A stretch of DNA of 64,000 nt. It comes from Epiperipatus broadwayi (lineage: Eukaryota > Onychophora > Udeonychophora > Euonychophora > Peripatidae). The translations under genes and the position numbers were made by a program. Under the pieces are notes generated by a model. It made no database searches and was not told where the DNA came from. It saw only the letters and a program-made list of their open reading frames with translations. Every line of letters begins with the position of its first letter. Position 1 is the first letter of the stretch. Shown in pieces: positions 10,297 to 21,187 of this stretch. The stretch is from positions 11,690,499 through 11,754,498 of the forward strand of contig JAQFVV010000012.1 of the NCBI GenBank assembly GCA_028023455.1, written 5' to 3'.

Positions 10297-10705
10297 TGAT
10301 GTACTGTCTACATAGATATGGCTATAATATCAATCCAATATGATCTTTGAGTATTCCATTATCAGATTTTTAATGAAATGGATGGTTAAATAGTTGGAAA
10401 GGTGAGAAGATTGAAGCCTATTCATCAAAGTTTGAGGAATTGCTATTTTAATATAAACTGAATACTGATTGTATATATGTTTGGGAGATTATGATCTGGC
10501 ACAATAAATGAATGCGGGTTCTGCACAAAATATTTATATTGGGATCATGTATTATTATCCACATGTGTATGGTCATGTGTATCAATTTTTTGAGATAGAG
10601 TGGAAGATGAATAGATTGAAAAATCCTGAGATCAAATTCCTCCATTTACATATATAGGAAACACTCAGTATAAGAAATTAACATGCTGTCTTAGAATTTA
10701 TGTTT
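10297..10705 (+). repeat. Hammerhead-repeat unit with degenerate ribozyme
   Basis: This long unit keeps the upstream body: TGAGTATTCCATTATCAG near 10350, then TTTGAGGAATTGC and TATAAACTGAATACTGATT just before the ribozyme. The ribozyme (about 10485-10550) has ATGATC for stem I, TAAATGA instead of CTGATGA, stem II TGCG/TGCA-like, AAAA instead of GAAA and TTGGGATCAT for the returning stem I. It ends with GATCAAATTCCTCC and CACTCAGTATAAG. It continues the unit at 6015 across the hAT insertion. Confidence 0.7.
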
Positions 10706-11634
10706 TAAAATAGATTTGTTTTATTAAAAAATTGTTATATATATAACGGCACAATAATAATGCTAGTTAATGAAAATGAGAAATGGAGAAGGAATATATT
10801 ATTTAAAATATACTTTATTTACTGGTAAAGTAATAGGATTTATGTAAAAGAAAATATTTTATTTATTTTTAAAATATAAAATAATTATTGAAAGTTTTTT
10901 TTTAGAATGGTTAAATGTGGTAAGTACTAACATAACCTTTTCAAATGGCAGAGTATGATATCAGGACATTCAATGATTGCTACAGTTACTTCTTTGCCTT
11001 ATTGCCTGAGACATGGCACACAATAGAAAGTTATAAAAAATAATTTCATTTTTTTTTGGAATTGTTTTCTTCATTTGCAGTTTTGTCTTTTCATTATTTT
11101 TATAGTGAAAAACAAATAACCATACAGGAGTAAAGTTAAACTTTGTTATTCAGATGGTAAAATACAATAGCTATTGAAGCCAGGGAAGCTACTGACAAAG
11201 TTTAATTTTACTTCTCCATGGTTGTGAAGCCAAAGAAAAGCTAAAGTATTATCTAGAGAAGATCAACAGGTTCAATAAATCTACAATATTGATTGTTTAA
11301 TTAAAAAAAGTCTGAAATTTAAATAACAACTCATAAGTCAATGCTAAAGTAATTAAAAGGAAAACTTCTTAAATAATATGTTTACAAACATTTTTTTTGA
11401 TTTAAGAACTCTGTTGAGATGTTTCTATTGATGGTAGTAACAATAACATTTCAACATCTTTGAAAACGTTTCATTAATAGATAAATTAGTATAGATTTGT
11501 TAATGGATTGTAATCAGATAAAATCTATAATATAAAATTCTCATCACTAGATGTCATTGTGAAGAAGGAAAGACTTTGCTTTATTGTTCAATTTCTATTA
11601 TAAAAACAATAATATATTTATATGTTTAATATTT
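10706..11634. other. AT-rich spacer, nothing recognised
   Basis: No open frame of note and no match to the repeat families elsewhere in the window. A TTAAACTTTGTTATTCAG / CTGACAAAGTTTAATTTTA inverted similarity lies around 11135-11210. Confidence 0.45.
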
Positions 11635-12870
11635 ATTAAAAATAGATTTATTTTTAGCTTTCTCTCTCCCAGATGTTTGAATAAGGAAAACTGAAGTGTC
11701 ATAAATTCATAATAATTATTATTTTTTCACATTTATGTTTTACTGCTAACACACATTTTGATGTGTGCTTATGTGAATGCATGAATGATATCTATTAAAG
11801 ATTCTTGAATTTTATATATTTAGCTAGTAATCATATTTGTTTATTTTAAAATATTATAGTATATTTTGATGGTTTATGGGATTTATTCTAGTTTATAAAA
11901 GTTATGAATAATATGCAGTCTTTTATTTGTGGCATTTATTTTATAAGTTTAGCATTGTTAGGGAAAATTACAGAGTAGTATATAAATGTATATTTAGAAT
12001 TAAACCAATTAATAAATAATAATTATAGCAAAGAAATGCCTCCATTATCTGCTCTCTTAAAACTGGTGGATATTTATATATTTAATTGTTCATTATGTTT
12101 TTAAACATTTTGCTGAGAGATAGACTTTCTTTAATAAACAAGAAAAATATATTGTATAATATATTATACTCTAGTTATTAGTTTAAGAAATTATATGTTT
12201 AGAATAAAATAGACAATCTTATTTATTAGATTCATAAAATAAATTTATATTCCTGTCAATACATCATATTGTTGCATACAAATACATACACAAGAAACAT
12301 TTTCTTATAATAACTTATTTTTTTAGGAAGTGGAAGCTGGAGAGAATTTTGTTTAATTAAATACATTTCTCAATTGTAAAATAATTATTAAAATTTTTTA
12401 TTTTTTATATATTTGTAAATAAAAGTAATTAAAATTTTTATTCATTAAATTTGTCTTTGTATTTTTTTTTTACTTAGTTAAAATCATATTTTCATTGTAC
12501 ATGTATTTGGTCACAATCAACATATATTTTGAATCCTGTAATATATTTAGATATTGTTTATGTATGGAGATCAAGTGAAGATGTAATAAAATGGAATAAT
12601 TATTTGTCCATGGTATCCAAATGGAATTAGTAATGTACTAGATACATAATATTATAGTATATTTAAATGAGATGTGATATATTAAAATTTACTTATTAAT
12701 ATTTGGCTAAATTCAAAGTCATCATAAGCTTAAGCAAATATTTAATTAAAGGTGTTTTGGATGCAATAAAATGTACCCTTTACTTCTACACTACATTAGT
12801 AACTGCATTTGCTGGACATATACATATTTCATTGCTGGCAGCTTCAAGATTCTCATCATTGTGGCAATTG
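11635..12870. repeat. Segmental duplication, copy 1
   Basis: The segment is colinear with 20485-22245. Shared blocks include TATTTAGCTAGTAATCATAT with the following AATATTATAGTAT stretch, AATAATATGCAG with a GGCAT block, ATTAATAAATAATAA, and a GGAAGTGGAAGCTGGAGAG block followed by AATTTTGTTTAATTAAAT. Near the end both have TAACTGCATTTGC. Copy 1 lacks two foldback insertions present in copy 2 and so preserves their empty sites near 12195-12215 and 12548-12560. The identity of the duplicated element is unknown and no protein was recognised in it. Confidence 0.7.
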
Positions 12871-12939
12871 AATATTACAATTTGGTTTCTCAACATGTGG
12901 CTCAAAAATTTAGCCTGAAATACTTAATATGCTTGCACA

Positions 12940-13280
12940 AGCTATTAAAACAGTAGTCAACTCTCCAAATCACAGTATTCAATGGATGCTAGGGTTTTAT
13001 GCATAAAATCCTTACTTAAGGTTACCCATCCAATATTCCCAGACTAATTTCTAGTTTATGGCTTTCATCAGTGAGGAGCTCTGGATCTTAGGATCTAATG
13101 CAACTCACCAGCAGATCTTACTGATGAAATCCACAAGCTAAAATCTAGTCTGGGAATATTGGGATGAAAAAGCATTGCATAGAAATTTCATACACAACTT
13201 TCTAGCATCCATTGATTAATACTGCTTGCACCAGATGGCACTATTGTATTGAAAGTTAGATACTGTTTTATCAGCTTGTG
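12940..13280. repeat. Foldback repeat (FB family) with long inverted arms
   Basis: The left part carries TCAATGGATGCTAG, CCAATATTCCCAGACTA and CTTTCATCAGTGA; the right part carries the complements CTGATGAAATCCA, TAGTCTGGGAATATTGG and CTAGCATCCATTGATTA. Arms are about 130 to 150 bp with a short GC-richer centre (GGATCTTAGGATCTAATGC). Related half or whole copies are at 13480-13730, 25770-26005 and 30325-31330. No transposase is present. Confidence 0.7.
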
Positions 13281-13479
13281 AAGATATAGGAAATAATAAG
13301 TATGTGATATCTTAATGGTTTTATACCAATCCTGCCAATAGAATAATGTTACTGTGGTTTTTAAAAAATCAAAGTGATCAAAGTATATAGATAATAACTT
13401 GGGTTTGAATCTATGATTATTAAAGCAAATTAACTCAGATTAAAAACAGTGTTTTCATCTTGAGCTCAGAGCTTTATAG

Positions 13480-13730
13480 TTAACTAAGTAGCAAAAGATG
13501 GCTGGTGGCAAGTTGCATTAGATCTTAAGATCTAGATGCAGTGCTCTCAGAATCAAAGTATCACTGATAAAAGCCTTAAATTAAAGGCTAATCTAGGGAT
13601 ATTGGATAAGTACATACTAGGTAGGAATTTTATGCAGAAACATTTTTAGCATTCATTGATTACTATGGTTTGCACTACATGAAATTAATGTATGAAGAGC
13701 TGGCTACTGTTTTAATTTAATGAACTAAGA
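13480..13730. repeat. FB-family half element
   Basis: It begins TTGCATTAGATCTTAAGATC, continues ATCACTGATAAAAGCC, GGATATTGGATAAG and CATTCATTGATTACTATGG, and ends near TTGCACTACATGAAATTAAT. This is the right half of the element at 12940-13280 and matches 31060-31260. It may belong with the element at 12940 to one composite element. Confidence 0.55.
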
Positions 13731-14705
13731 ACAATTTTTTTTTTACTTACACATAATATTTTCAAGTGTAAATTTTATTTTGCATAGGATATTCAGAATT
13801 TTGAATAGAACACAGTTATCTTTTGAAATAGGATTTATTTTAGTTTAATGAATATATCATTATATATTTTATTAGATTTCTTTAAAAAGATAATTGTGAA
13901 GATGAGATGAAAAAACTTCAGACAAGTATTTGATTAAATAAATAGTTATATTTTAATATTAGTTTATCTTTAAATTTTATAAAAATTTATAGCTATAGAT
14001 ATTAACTTTTTTTATTAAAAATTTTTGATTAACTTAATTATGATGGAAGATAAATAAGATTTTTTCTTATAGCAGAAATAGGTATAAATTTAGCATTAGA
14101 AAAGTTAAAAGATGGTTTTATAAAAGCTAAGGGAACCTTATATGAGTACTCTAAGAAAATTATAAAAGCTATGATAATGGCATTAGGAAAATCTTCATTG
14201 AAATATTAGAGAAATGGAAATTATATAAAAAAATGAAAAAATAGATGCATATTGTCAAAAATTGTGACAGGAATCCTGAAATTAAACACTCTGTAGATAT
14301 TGATGTTTTAATAAAAGATAGTGAAGATTATCCAGAGCAAATAGTTTAGTGGAAATAATGATTTTGCAATCAATGATTCTTTCAACAGTAATGAGGAAAA
14401 AATTGCTTTCAATGATGCAAAAATAAATAAGGTGAAGAATGGCAATTTTGCAATTAATAATATTTAGTTATGAATATTTCATTAGAAAAGCAGCAGACTA
14501 ATAATAATGATTATACAGAGGATGATTTTTCTGACAATAGGAAAGAAAAATGTTACTTTAAATGATGAAATTTATTTGAAAAAAAAATCTATCATAAGCT
14601 TAGATAAGAATGATAAAATTAGCTTTAAAATGAAAGGATACACATAAAGGTTTATCTATGGGAATGAAACTTGTGCAACCTAAAATGGTTTTGTTATCAT
14701 GATGT
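13731..14705. other. AT-rich region with weak coding-like scraps
   Basis: From about 14080 a plus-strand frame reads NLALEKLKDGFIKAKGTLYE and ends at a stop near 14207; around 14270-14350 another frame reads DRNPEIKHSVDIDVLIKDSE. These acidic and lysine-rich scraps look like decayed coding sequence but match no family I recognise. The rest is stop-rich. Confidence 0.3.
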
Positions 14706-14801
14706 ATAATATAGGGTTTATGGGCACAGACTTTCAGATGACCCATCACTCTCCACTCTATCTAATAACACTGATACACTCAAGCACATATATGCTGAAA
14801 G

Positions 14802-14869
14802 ATAAATAATCACCAATATATGTATTTCATGCTAAACCAGCAATCATCAGTTGGTCCAGATTATCATCT
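14802..14869 (-). ncRNA. Type I hammerhead ribozyme motif, core intact
   Basis: Minus strand: stem I ATAATC then CCAA, core CTGATGA (plus-strand complement at 14844-14850), stem II TTGCT/AGCAT around a GGTTT loop, GAAA, stem III AT(ATGT)AT, presumed cleavage base A, then TTGG and GATTAT closing stem I. CCAA/TTGG and ATAATC/GATTAT pair on either side of an asymmetric internal loop (TGGA against T), as in natural type I hammerheads whose stem I loop contacts loop II. All invariant core bases are present. Confidence 0.65.
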
Positions 14870-14966
14870 CCCACACATATATACTATAAGTGCTCAGATA
14901 TATATTAAGATAGACAATCTTCATACTTTAATATATATCTGAGCACTTATAGTATATATGTGTGGG

Positions 14967-15034
14967 AGATGATAATCTGGACCAACTGATGATTGCTGGT
15001 TTAGCATGAAATATGTATATTGGTGATTATTTAT
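14967..15034 (+). ncRNA. Type I hammerhead ribozyme motif, core intact
   Basis: The core box CTGATGA is at 14986-14992, followed by stem II and GAAA, a short stem III, and TTGGTGATTAT returning as stem I. It is the mirror copy of the motif at 14802-14869 and shares its TTGCT start of stem II. In an RNA covering both arms, the two ribozymes would be complementary to one another and compete with hairpin formation. Confidence 0.65.
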
Positions 15035-15134
15035 CTTTTCAGCATATATGTGCTTGAGTGTATCAGTGTTATTAGATAGGGTGGAAAGTGATGGGTCATC
15101 TGAAAGTCTGTGCTCATACACCCTATATTACATA

Positions 15135-15931
15135 TATAGACACAGGTATATAATAAGCCTGTGTTTCAGTTATATCATGATGTATGTAGAAATTACTATA
15201 TATATTTTGATTGTGAATATATAGATCTTATTCTATCACAAGTTAATGTCCTGAGCCAGCTCTATAGTATTTCCATGTTCATTTTGGCATTATAATATGA
15301 TAATGTGGTGATCATTTTCCACTCTACAATGTTTTAAGACTATCTGTAATCTTATATTGCTGTTTTCTATGGCTTGCAAGTTACCAATTACCTGCAGCTG
15401 CAATTTTAATATATTACTTTATAAAAATATAAAGATATCAGCATTATATGGATCTTTTTTAGCATTAACAGGACCCTCTTAATATGACAAAGCTAGGAGA
15501 AAGGAGTCTTAGAAGTCAATAGAAATGAAAATTTCTGATTGACCAATTATTTTAGTCTGTAAAATAATAATATACACAAGCACTATAACATGCTGGGTGA
15601 AGAAGCTGTTAATAACAAAACAATCAACTGAATACAATAGAGTTTTTAAAAATATATAATTAAGGTTAGGAGGCAATCTTTTTGAAAGGTCTTAACTTTT
15701 TACCCCAAAACTACATCAATTATTAAAGCTTGTCTTTGAAAACAATTTAAAGATAAATCTTAAAAAGTTCATTACAGCAATTGGAAGTAGTTTCAACTGG
15801 TTAAAAATAAAATACTTTTGTCAAAATGCTAGACAAAATTCTTTTTAAAATTTTATAATAATAGTTTATTGTAGAATTTGATTTTGATAATAACTAACTA
15901 TAAATATTTTTTTCTTTTAATAACATTCTTG
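15135..15931. other. AT-rich spacer, nothing recognised
   Basis: This sequence separates the inverted hammerhead dimer from the 3' LTR of the Gypsy element. I see no gene or family match. Confidence 0.45.
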
Positions 15932-16538
15932 TGTTTGGCTTGGCTTACAGGTTCAGTTCCAAACCAATAGACAAATGATGACAAACTACTCAACAACACA
16001 CATGTTAGTTAATAAAACATACAAATATGGTTTATTCAAGTTAAATGCTGAGGTAGTCATGCCAAGTAATGGAACTCACTTTCAGTTATATAAGTAGCCT
16101 ACCTCATGATCTCAAGTAAGACTTTTGGCTGTACTGGACAACTTGCCTTGAGTGAGTTCTAGTAAGACTCTTCTAGCTGCACTTAGACAGCTTGACTCGA
16201 GTTGTTTGCAGATTTAGTAGTTTTCCATCATATGCGGAATTGCCTCACTGTGTGGACAGGGTGATAATGACTAGATAAAATACCTTTACTGATGTCAGAG
16301 GGTTTATTGGAGAGCACATTTAGACATTCAGGTTGACAGAAGTAATTGCTCTCTACCTTGCCGCCAAAAAGGTGACTATTTAATGGTAGATCCTTACATT
16401 ACTGGCAACATCCAGATTATGTGTGTGAACCTGTGAACCCTACAATAGATTTATCCCCATGGGATAACAACCAGGTGCTAGGCAATCAGACAAGGAATCT
16501 GGAATACTTCACTTCTAAAGACAAGGTCATATATGACA
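15932..16538 (-). repeat. Gypsy 3' LTR (about 607 bp)
   Basis: On the minus strand a purine tract GGGAAGGGA is followed directly by TGTCATATATGACC, the expected polypurine tract and LTR start. The LTR would end at AAGCCAAGCCAAACA (plus-strand start 15932), giving TG...CA termini. The pol frame runs a few codons into the LTR before stopping at 16527, which is common in this family. The lower boundary is inferred from the CA end only. Confidence 0.65.
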
Positions 16539-17099
16539 TCCCTTCCCATGGCTAAAATTAGCCCTGGAGGATGAGGTCTTTGAGATGTGCTGGATGATAT
16601 ATATATATTGTTCACTTTGTTGGTGACTTCTGTTTATCACTGTCCTTGGTTTATTCTTCTTCTTTACTGATGAAGTTGTTCCTGGATGTTTGCTGCCACC
16701 ACGACTTTGATGTTTGTCTTTTTTGCTTGATGTACTTGTCCCAGGTTGGTGACTGCTTTTGTCAACTTCTGTTGTGTGGTTGAGTCTTAGATGGTTGAGA
16801 TGGTGAAGATGTTGATGACCATCTTCTATTTGCACAGTGACAGTATAGAGACACTTGAGTTGAGTCAACACTGCTGGTATCCATTTTGTGGATCTGTAGT
16901 ACCTATGGCATAGTAAATGTGTACCTATTTGAAGATTTATTTTGTTTTTCTCTTCTTGTTCCAGTTTGGCATCAGGTTTCAGGGTTGATAGGATAGTTTT
17001 TAAGGGTCTGTTGAATAACAGTTCTTCTGGAGTATTCCCTGTGCTGTGCTCAGTGTGGAGTGGAGCACTAGCAGAGTCCTGGAAATTCTGGTGTTCCAA
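16527..17099 (-). pseudogene. Gypsy integrase C-terminal region
   Basis: This is a 190-codon minus-strand frame. It starts with sequence of the conserved block seen after the integrase core, GNTPEELLFNRPLKTILSTL (compare S-T-G-x-S-P-A-E-L-L-F-G-R in the family), then STKWIPAVLTQ and a basic, serine- and lysine-rich tail typical of Gypsy integrase ends that bind DNA. It overlaps the core frame (17362-17000) in a different frame, so a frameshift separates the two parts. The start Met is incidental. Confidence 0.8.
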
Positions 17100-17362
17100 C
17101 TTCCCATATTCATTATTGTTATCAGCTTCTTAGCTTCTTGTACCAATATCTCTACCTGACCATTGCTTTCAGGATGGAATGGAGGGCTGTGCATGAGTTT
17201 GATGTTGTTATTAGTGCAGAAGGCTTTGAATGCCCCAGCTGAAAAAGCTGTGCCATTGTCAGTCAGTAGTATTTTAGGAAGACCAGGTGTGGCAAATAGC
17301 CTTTTCAGAGCTTCTATCATGGCTGTAAAGTGCCACTTGGAGAATGAATCCACCATTATCAA
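17000..17362 (-). pseudogene. Gypsy integrase catalytic core
   Basis: The minus-strand frame reads MVDSFSKWHF, then KRLFATPGLPKILLTDNGTA and SPPFHPESNGQVE. These carry the D, D and E of the integrase DDE triad (D in VDSFSKW, D in TDNGTAFS, E in PESNGQVE), so the catalytic residues survive. Integrase joins retrotransposon cDNA to target DNA. Upstream, 17400-17560 retains scraps of the zinc-binding region. The frame shifts before the C-terminal region, and the frame from RT is interrupted, so no complete protein is made. Confidence 0.85.
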
Positions 17363-17941
17363 CAGAAGTTTACCTTTCCATGGACTAACATGGTCCAGAT
17401 GATATCTATACCAGGACTTTTCAGATTTGGGCTACTGGACTCTTTTGTTTTTTTCTGGCATATTATGATTCATCTTGCACTGCCAATAGTGGTGGCCTTT
17501 GGCTTCAATGTCAAAATTTAAGGTAGGCTCTCACACATATGATCTTGCAAGCATTTTCATTTGGACTATACCTGGGTGCCCATAATGCAACAGAGCATCT
17601 GAACCCCAGATAATACAACCATGTTCAGTTGAGAGGACTAACCTACACACCCAGTAGGCTGAGTGTAATTCAACTGGTTTTTTATTAGGCTCACCCTGTT
17701 GGACCCATTACTGAAACTTTTGGAATCCTGGGTCATTGTTAGTCTACTCTATCACTGACTTGTTATTCAATGGTATGATTGGGACTAGATCAATCATGTT
17801 AATTAATTGGCATGATGATGTTCATCTGTCTGCAACTTCTGCAGGCAGTTGGCTTAATACATCTGCATGAGGGATATGTTTTCTCTTAATGTATTGAAGG
17901 GTAAAGTTATAGCATGACAGGAAATTGAACTACCACAGCAT

Positions 17942-18283
17942 TCATGGTGATGCATGCTGTGGGATTCCATCATCAGATGCAAAGATCCCCATGAGGAGTT
18001 TATGATCTGCTTGGGGTATAAATGGTCTACCATATAGGTAGTCACAGAACTTTTTGATGCCATTGATCAAAGCCAGGGTCTCTCTATTTATTTGAGCATA
18101 GTATTTCTCAGCTCTAGTGAGGCACTTTGATGCAAAAGCAATAGAACTGTATATTTCATAATTATTCCAATGGAAAAATACTGCCCCCATTCCTACAGGT
18201 GATGCATCACAAGTCAGCACTATCACCATTCCTGGATCGAAATGTGCTGAAACTACAGTATCTGAAATTAAATGCTCTAGCAT
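17942..18283 (-). pseudogene. Gypsy RNase H domain
   Basis: The minus-strand frame contains VLTCDASPVGMGAVFFHW followed by SKCLTRAEKYYAQINRETLA and FCDYLYGRPFIPQADHKLL. The D in CDAS and the E in NRETLA match catalytic residues of retroelement RNase H, which degrades the RNA strand during reverse transcription. It sits between RT and integrase as expected. The frame ends shortly after PQADHKLLMGIF. Confidence 0.85.
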
Positions 18284-18379
18284 CTTAAATGCTTGGTCAT
18301 GCTTACTTTCCCACTTCCAGACTGCTTTTTTGTCTAGTAGCCTGTATAATGGTTTGGCAGATTCTGTTTTATGGTATAG

Positions 18380-19150
18380 AAAACCTTCATAATAGTTTAT
18401 TAGTCATGAAAAGGGACTAAAGTTTCTTTCTTTCCAGTATTTTGGCCTTCTTTATTGAGTTCGATAAATGCCACTAGCATTTATTTTATATTCCAGAAAT
18501 TTGAGCTCATTGGCTTCAAATATGCATATCTCCCAGCTTATTTTAATGATAGAGGCTTTGAATTCTAGCTAGTTCTTTGGTAGCCATCCAAAGTTGTTCT
18601 GGAGTTTGGGCCACTAGTAAGATATCATCAAAGTATGGTAGTTCACCTGGTAATCCAGTAGACAGTTGATCCTTGACTCTCTGGAAAATAGTCAGGGCAA
18701 CTGATATACCAAAAGGTAGTCAGTTCATTTTAAATAACCCTTCATGGGTTATTATTGATAATGCCCTTGCATCCTGGTCATCAACAGGCAGTTGCAAGTA
18801 TGCATTTTTAGGCCAATTTTCTTAAAAATCCTAAAAACCCTCTCACCTAATAGCATGGATAGGATTTATTTGACCGATGGTGGTGGATGATTATTCAGAT
18901 CAAGTGCTTTGTTGATTGTACGAAGATGATTTGCACATGTACAAATATTGCTATTCTCTTTGATGATTTATATCATAGGGGTAACCCATTCAGAATATGA
19001 TATAGACTCAATTATACTAGCTGCCTACCACTTCTCAAGATCTGCTTCTACTTTAGTATGCAAAGCTAGTGAAGGTGGTTTGCACCTACAACTGTTAGAT
19101 TTTATATCTCCATTAAATGGTAAATGGACCTATCCCTTTGTTAAAAACTT
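18380..19150 (-). pseudogene. Gypsy reverse transcriptase, multiply frameshifted
   Basis: On the minus strand, in shifting frames, the RT blocks appear in order: TINKALDLNNHPPPSV, AYLQLPVDDQDARALSI, THEGLFKMN, LPFGISVA, FQRVKDQLSTGLPGELPYFD then DILLVAQTPEQLW. The FDD catalytic motif (18624-18632) is intact. Several stops and frameshifts break the domain. It copies the element RNA into DNA in intact relatives. Note that the first catalytic D is inside the decayed PVDDQDA block, so activity is excluded by the breaks in any case. Confidence 0.8.
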
Positions 19151-19267
19151 CTGAGTAATCAGATTTTATCTATGATAATGTTGTGAACTAATTCACTTTG
19201 GTCACTTTGAACTCTAAGTGATTGAACCAGTCATGCCCTATTAAATCACTATGGTTAACTAATGCCA

Positions 19268-19745
19268 TTACCAGTGGTAGGTATATAGTTTTGTTAGGCA
19301 TAGTAATTTTTTCTGTTGTTGGACCCAACAGTGTGATTTTATTTCCTTGATAGTTTGATATTGACATACATTAGATTGCAGTTTATATTTATTCTTTATT
19401 ATTAATGATTGCCAGGTCTTTATTGAAACAATAGACACTGCTGATCCTGTGTAAAGTTCCATCTTAACTGCCATATCATTAATTATAAGTGTGTATAAAT
19501 CTAGAATGGTCATCTTTGGTATGATTTATACAGATAACTTGCTTATAATTGCCTTTACCGTTGTTTGGAATGGGTCTTTCCATTTACAAATCGGCCATTT
19601 GTCTTTTCAATTTTATACATGCCACCTTTGTATGTCTGACTCACTTGCTAAATGTTGCATCATGGTAAGGGCATTCTGTATCTGTACATTTATTCTTTGC
19701 ATCTATAGCAAAGCATTGGACTATTTACTGCCGAGTTCTCTGAAC
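19268..19745 (-). pseudogene. Gypsy protease and gag zinc-knuckle remnant
   Basis: The 81-codon minus-strand frame at 19513-19268 contains VKMELYTGSAVSIVSIKTWQ, the aspartic protease active-site block in which the catalytic D of DTG/DSG has become Y (YTG). Above it, 19745-19530 contains a CYRC pair and a downstream region resembling the nucleocapsid zinc knuckle of Gypsy gag, broken by stops. The rest of gag and the 5' LTR are absent. The catalytic change and the breaks make it a pseudogene. Confidence 0.65.
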
Positions 19746-19832
19746 TGACTGAATATTTAGGTGAACCAGTGTTATGCTCAATTTTTTGCACCCCATACTT
19801 GGTAATTCTTTTTAATGGAGTAACTTGACATC

Positions 19833-20291
19833 ATGTCTTTACCATTTAAGGCTTCAATATATAATTTGGTTTATAGGACTAGTCATTTGTTGGGTGGAAT
19901 GAAGATTGCATGGAAGAAGGGTTCTGCTTTAAATTTGTTACTTAATGGTTCAAAACAGTCTATTGATAGTAGGTCTATTCCTGATATTGTTTATAAGATT
20001 CCATGTAGTTGTGGTAAATTTTATGTAGGCCAGAGTAAGTTTAACCTTAATGAAAGGGTTAAAGTTCATATAAGTAGAGTTAAACATAGGTATCTTAACT
20101 CAGCTTTATATATTCATGAATTGAATACAGGTCATAGAATATTGTTTGACAATGCTTCGGTTATTTTTTATGAAAAGAAAGAGTTAAAAAGAAGAATAAA
20201 GGAGACTTTGATGATAAAACTTGTTGATTCTGAGGCTATCAATCTTATGAAGACTTCTTTTGATATTAAGGGAAAGTGGAGTTTGAAATGA
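19833..20291 (+). pseudogene. Penelope-like element fragment with intact GIY-YIG frame
   Basis: An uninterrupted 152-codon frame ends at a stop at 20289-20291. Residues 53-55 (VYK in IVYKIPC) and 64-66 (YVG in KFYVGQS) are the GIY and YIG elements, with an arginine at about residue 75 (NERVKVH), where the endonuclease keeps its catalytic arginine. PLE endonuclease nicks the target for reverse transcription. The upstream RT is absent: the frame begins close to the truncated end of the Gypsy element, so this is a 5'-truncated insertion. The start Met is internal to the ancestral protein. It is distinct in sequence from the PLE group at 2.7-4.9, 50.3 and 52.6 kb. Confidence 0.75.
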
Positions 20292-21187
20292 ATTATGGGA
20301 AGTTTAGTTTGTTTGTATATATATGTTGTTTTCTTTTGGTTTGATTTTCATTTGAGAAGGTTTATTTGTAGAAGATGAAACCATGGTTGTGTAAGCATTT
20401 TGGTAAAAATTTTGGATTTAATCTAGTATTGTAATGTTTTATGGTTTTGCATATATATATATATGTTGTAGTATTTGTTCAAGAAAATATATTTGTTTTC
20501 AGCTTTCTCTTTTTCAATTGTTTGAACAAGAGAAACTGAAAAATCATAAAGATACATTAGTTATTATTAATTTTTGACACATTTATATTTATTTGCAAAA
20601 ACATTCATCTTAATTAATGATACTTAATAAATTTGATTATCTTGAATTTCATATATTTAGCTAGTAATCATATTGTTAATTTAAAAATATTATAGTATGT
20701 TTTGATGGATTATTGATTTATGCTAATTTATAAAAGTTATAAATAATATGCAGGCTTTCATTTATGGCATTAATTTTATAAGTATAGGAATATTAGAAAG
20801 TTTCTTTATTGTATTATACCAAAAATTATTTGCTTGCTTTTACTCTTGTTAGAGAAACTTTTTTTTATATTAATATTATTTATGCTTAACTTTTTCAAAG
20901 CTCCATGGCTTCATATTCATAGCTGTGTGCAATTGATAGTAATGAGGAGGAGTATGTAAATGTATATTAAGAATTTAAGCCATTAATAAATAATAAATTA
21001 TAACAAAAGAATGTTATCATTATCTGAAATTTTTTGAAGGTAGAATATAGTTAAAACTAATTGTTATTTATTTATGTGCTTAAATATTTGTGTAATGATA
21101 ATTGGGGCAGACATTCTTTAATAAACTTGAAAACACATTGTATAATATATTATATTTTAGTTATCAATTTAAACAATAATGTGTTTA

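Larger units (their letters stand above)
14706..15134. repeat. Inverted dimer of the hammerhead repeat (about 205-bp arms)
   Basis: The left arm (14706-14911) and right arm (14930-15134) are nearly perfect reverse complements, separated by about 18 bp. Each arm holds one complete hammerhead motif plus the downstream body up to the stretch after the TCAG/CTGA of the tail. The close identity of the arms compared with other copies of the family points to recent formation or gene conversion. A 66-codon open stretch at 14921-15121 is a by-product of the repeat and not a gene. Confidence 0.85.
15932..19745 (-). mobile_element. Gypsy-type LTR retrotransposon, 5' LTR and most of gag missing
   Basis: On the minus strand the order is gag zinc-knuckle trace (19745-19530), protease (about 19513-19268), reverse transcriptase (about 19150-18380), RNase H (18283-17942), integrase (about 17560-16527) and 3' LTR (16538-15932), the standard Ty3/Gypsy order. 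The region is clearly richer in G+C than its surroundings. Several stops and frameshifts separate the domains, so it is inactive. No second LTR is found at the high-coordinate end: sequence identity to the LTR is absent between 19500 and 19850, where an unrelated PLE fragment begins. Target duplications therefore cannot be checked. Confidence 0.85.

Noticed and set aside
13120-13130. CTGATGAAA in the FB repeats as another hammerhead
   Set aside because: CTGATGA is present, but no stem II, GAAA spacing or stem I partner can be drawn; it is part of the foldback arm.
14921-15121. 66-codon minus frame as a gene
   Set aside because: It lies wholly within one arm of the inverted hammerhead-repeat dimer and corresponds to noncoding repeat sequence.
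17163-17402. Plus-strand open frames over the Gypsy integrase
   Set aside because: They are shadows of the minus-strand integrase, which carries the recognisable DDE motifs.
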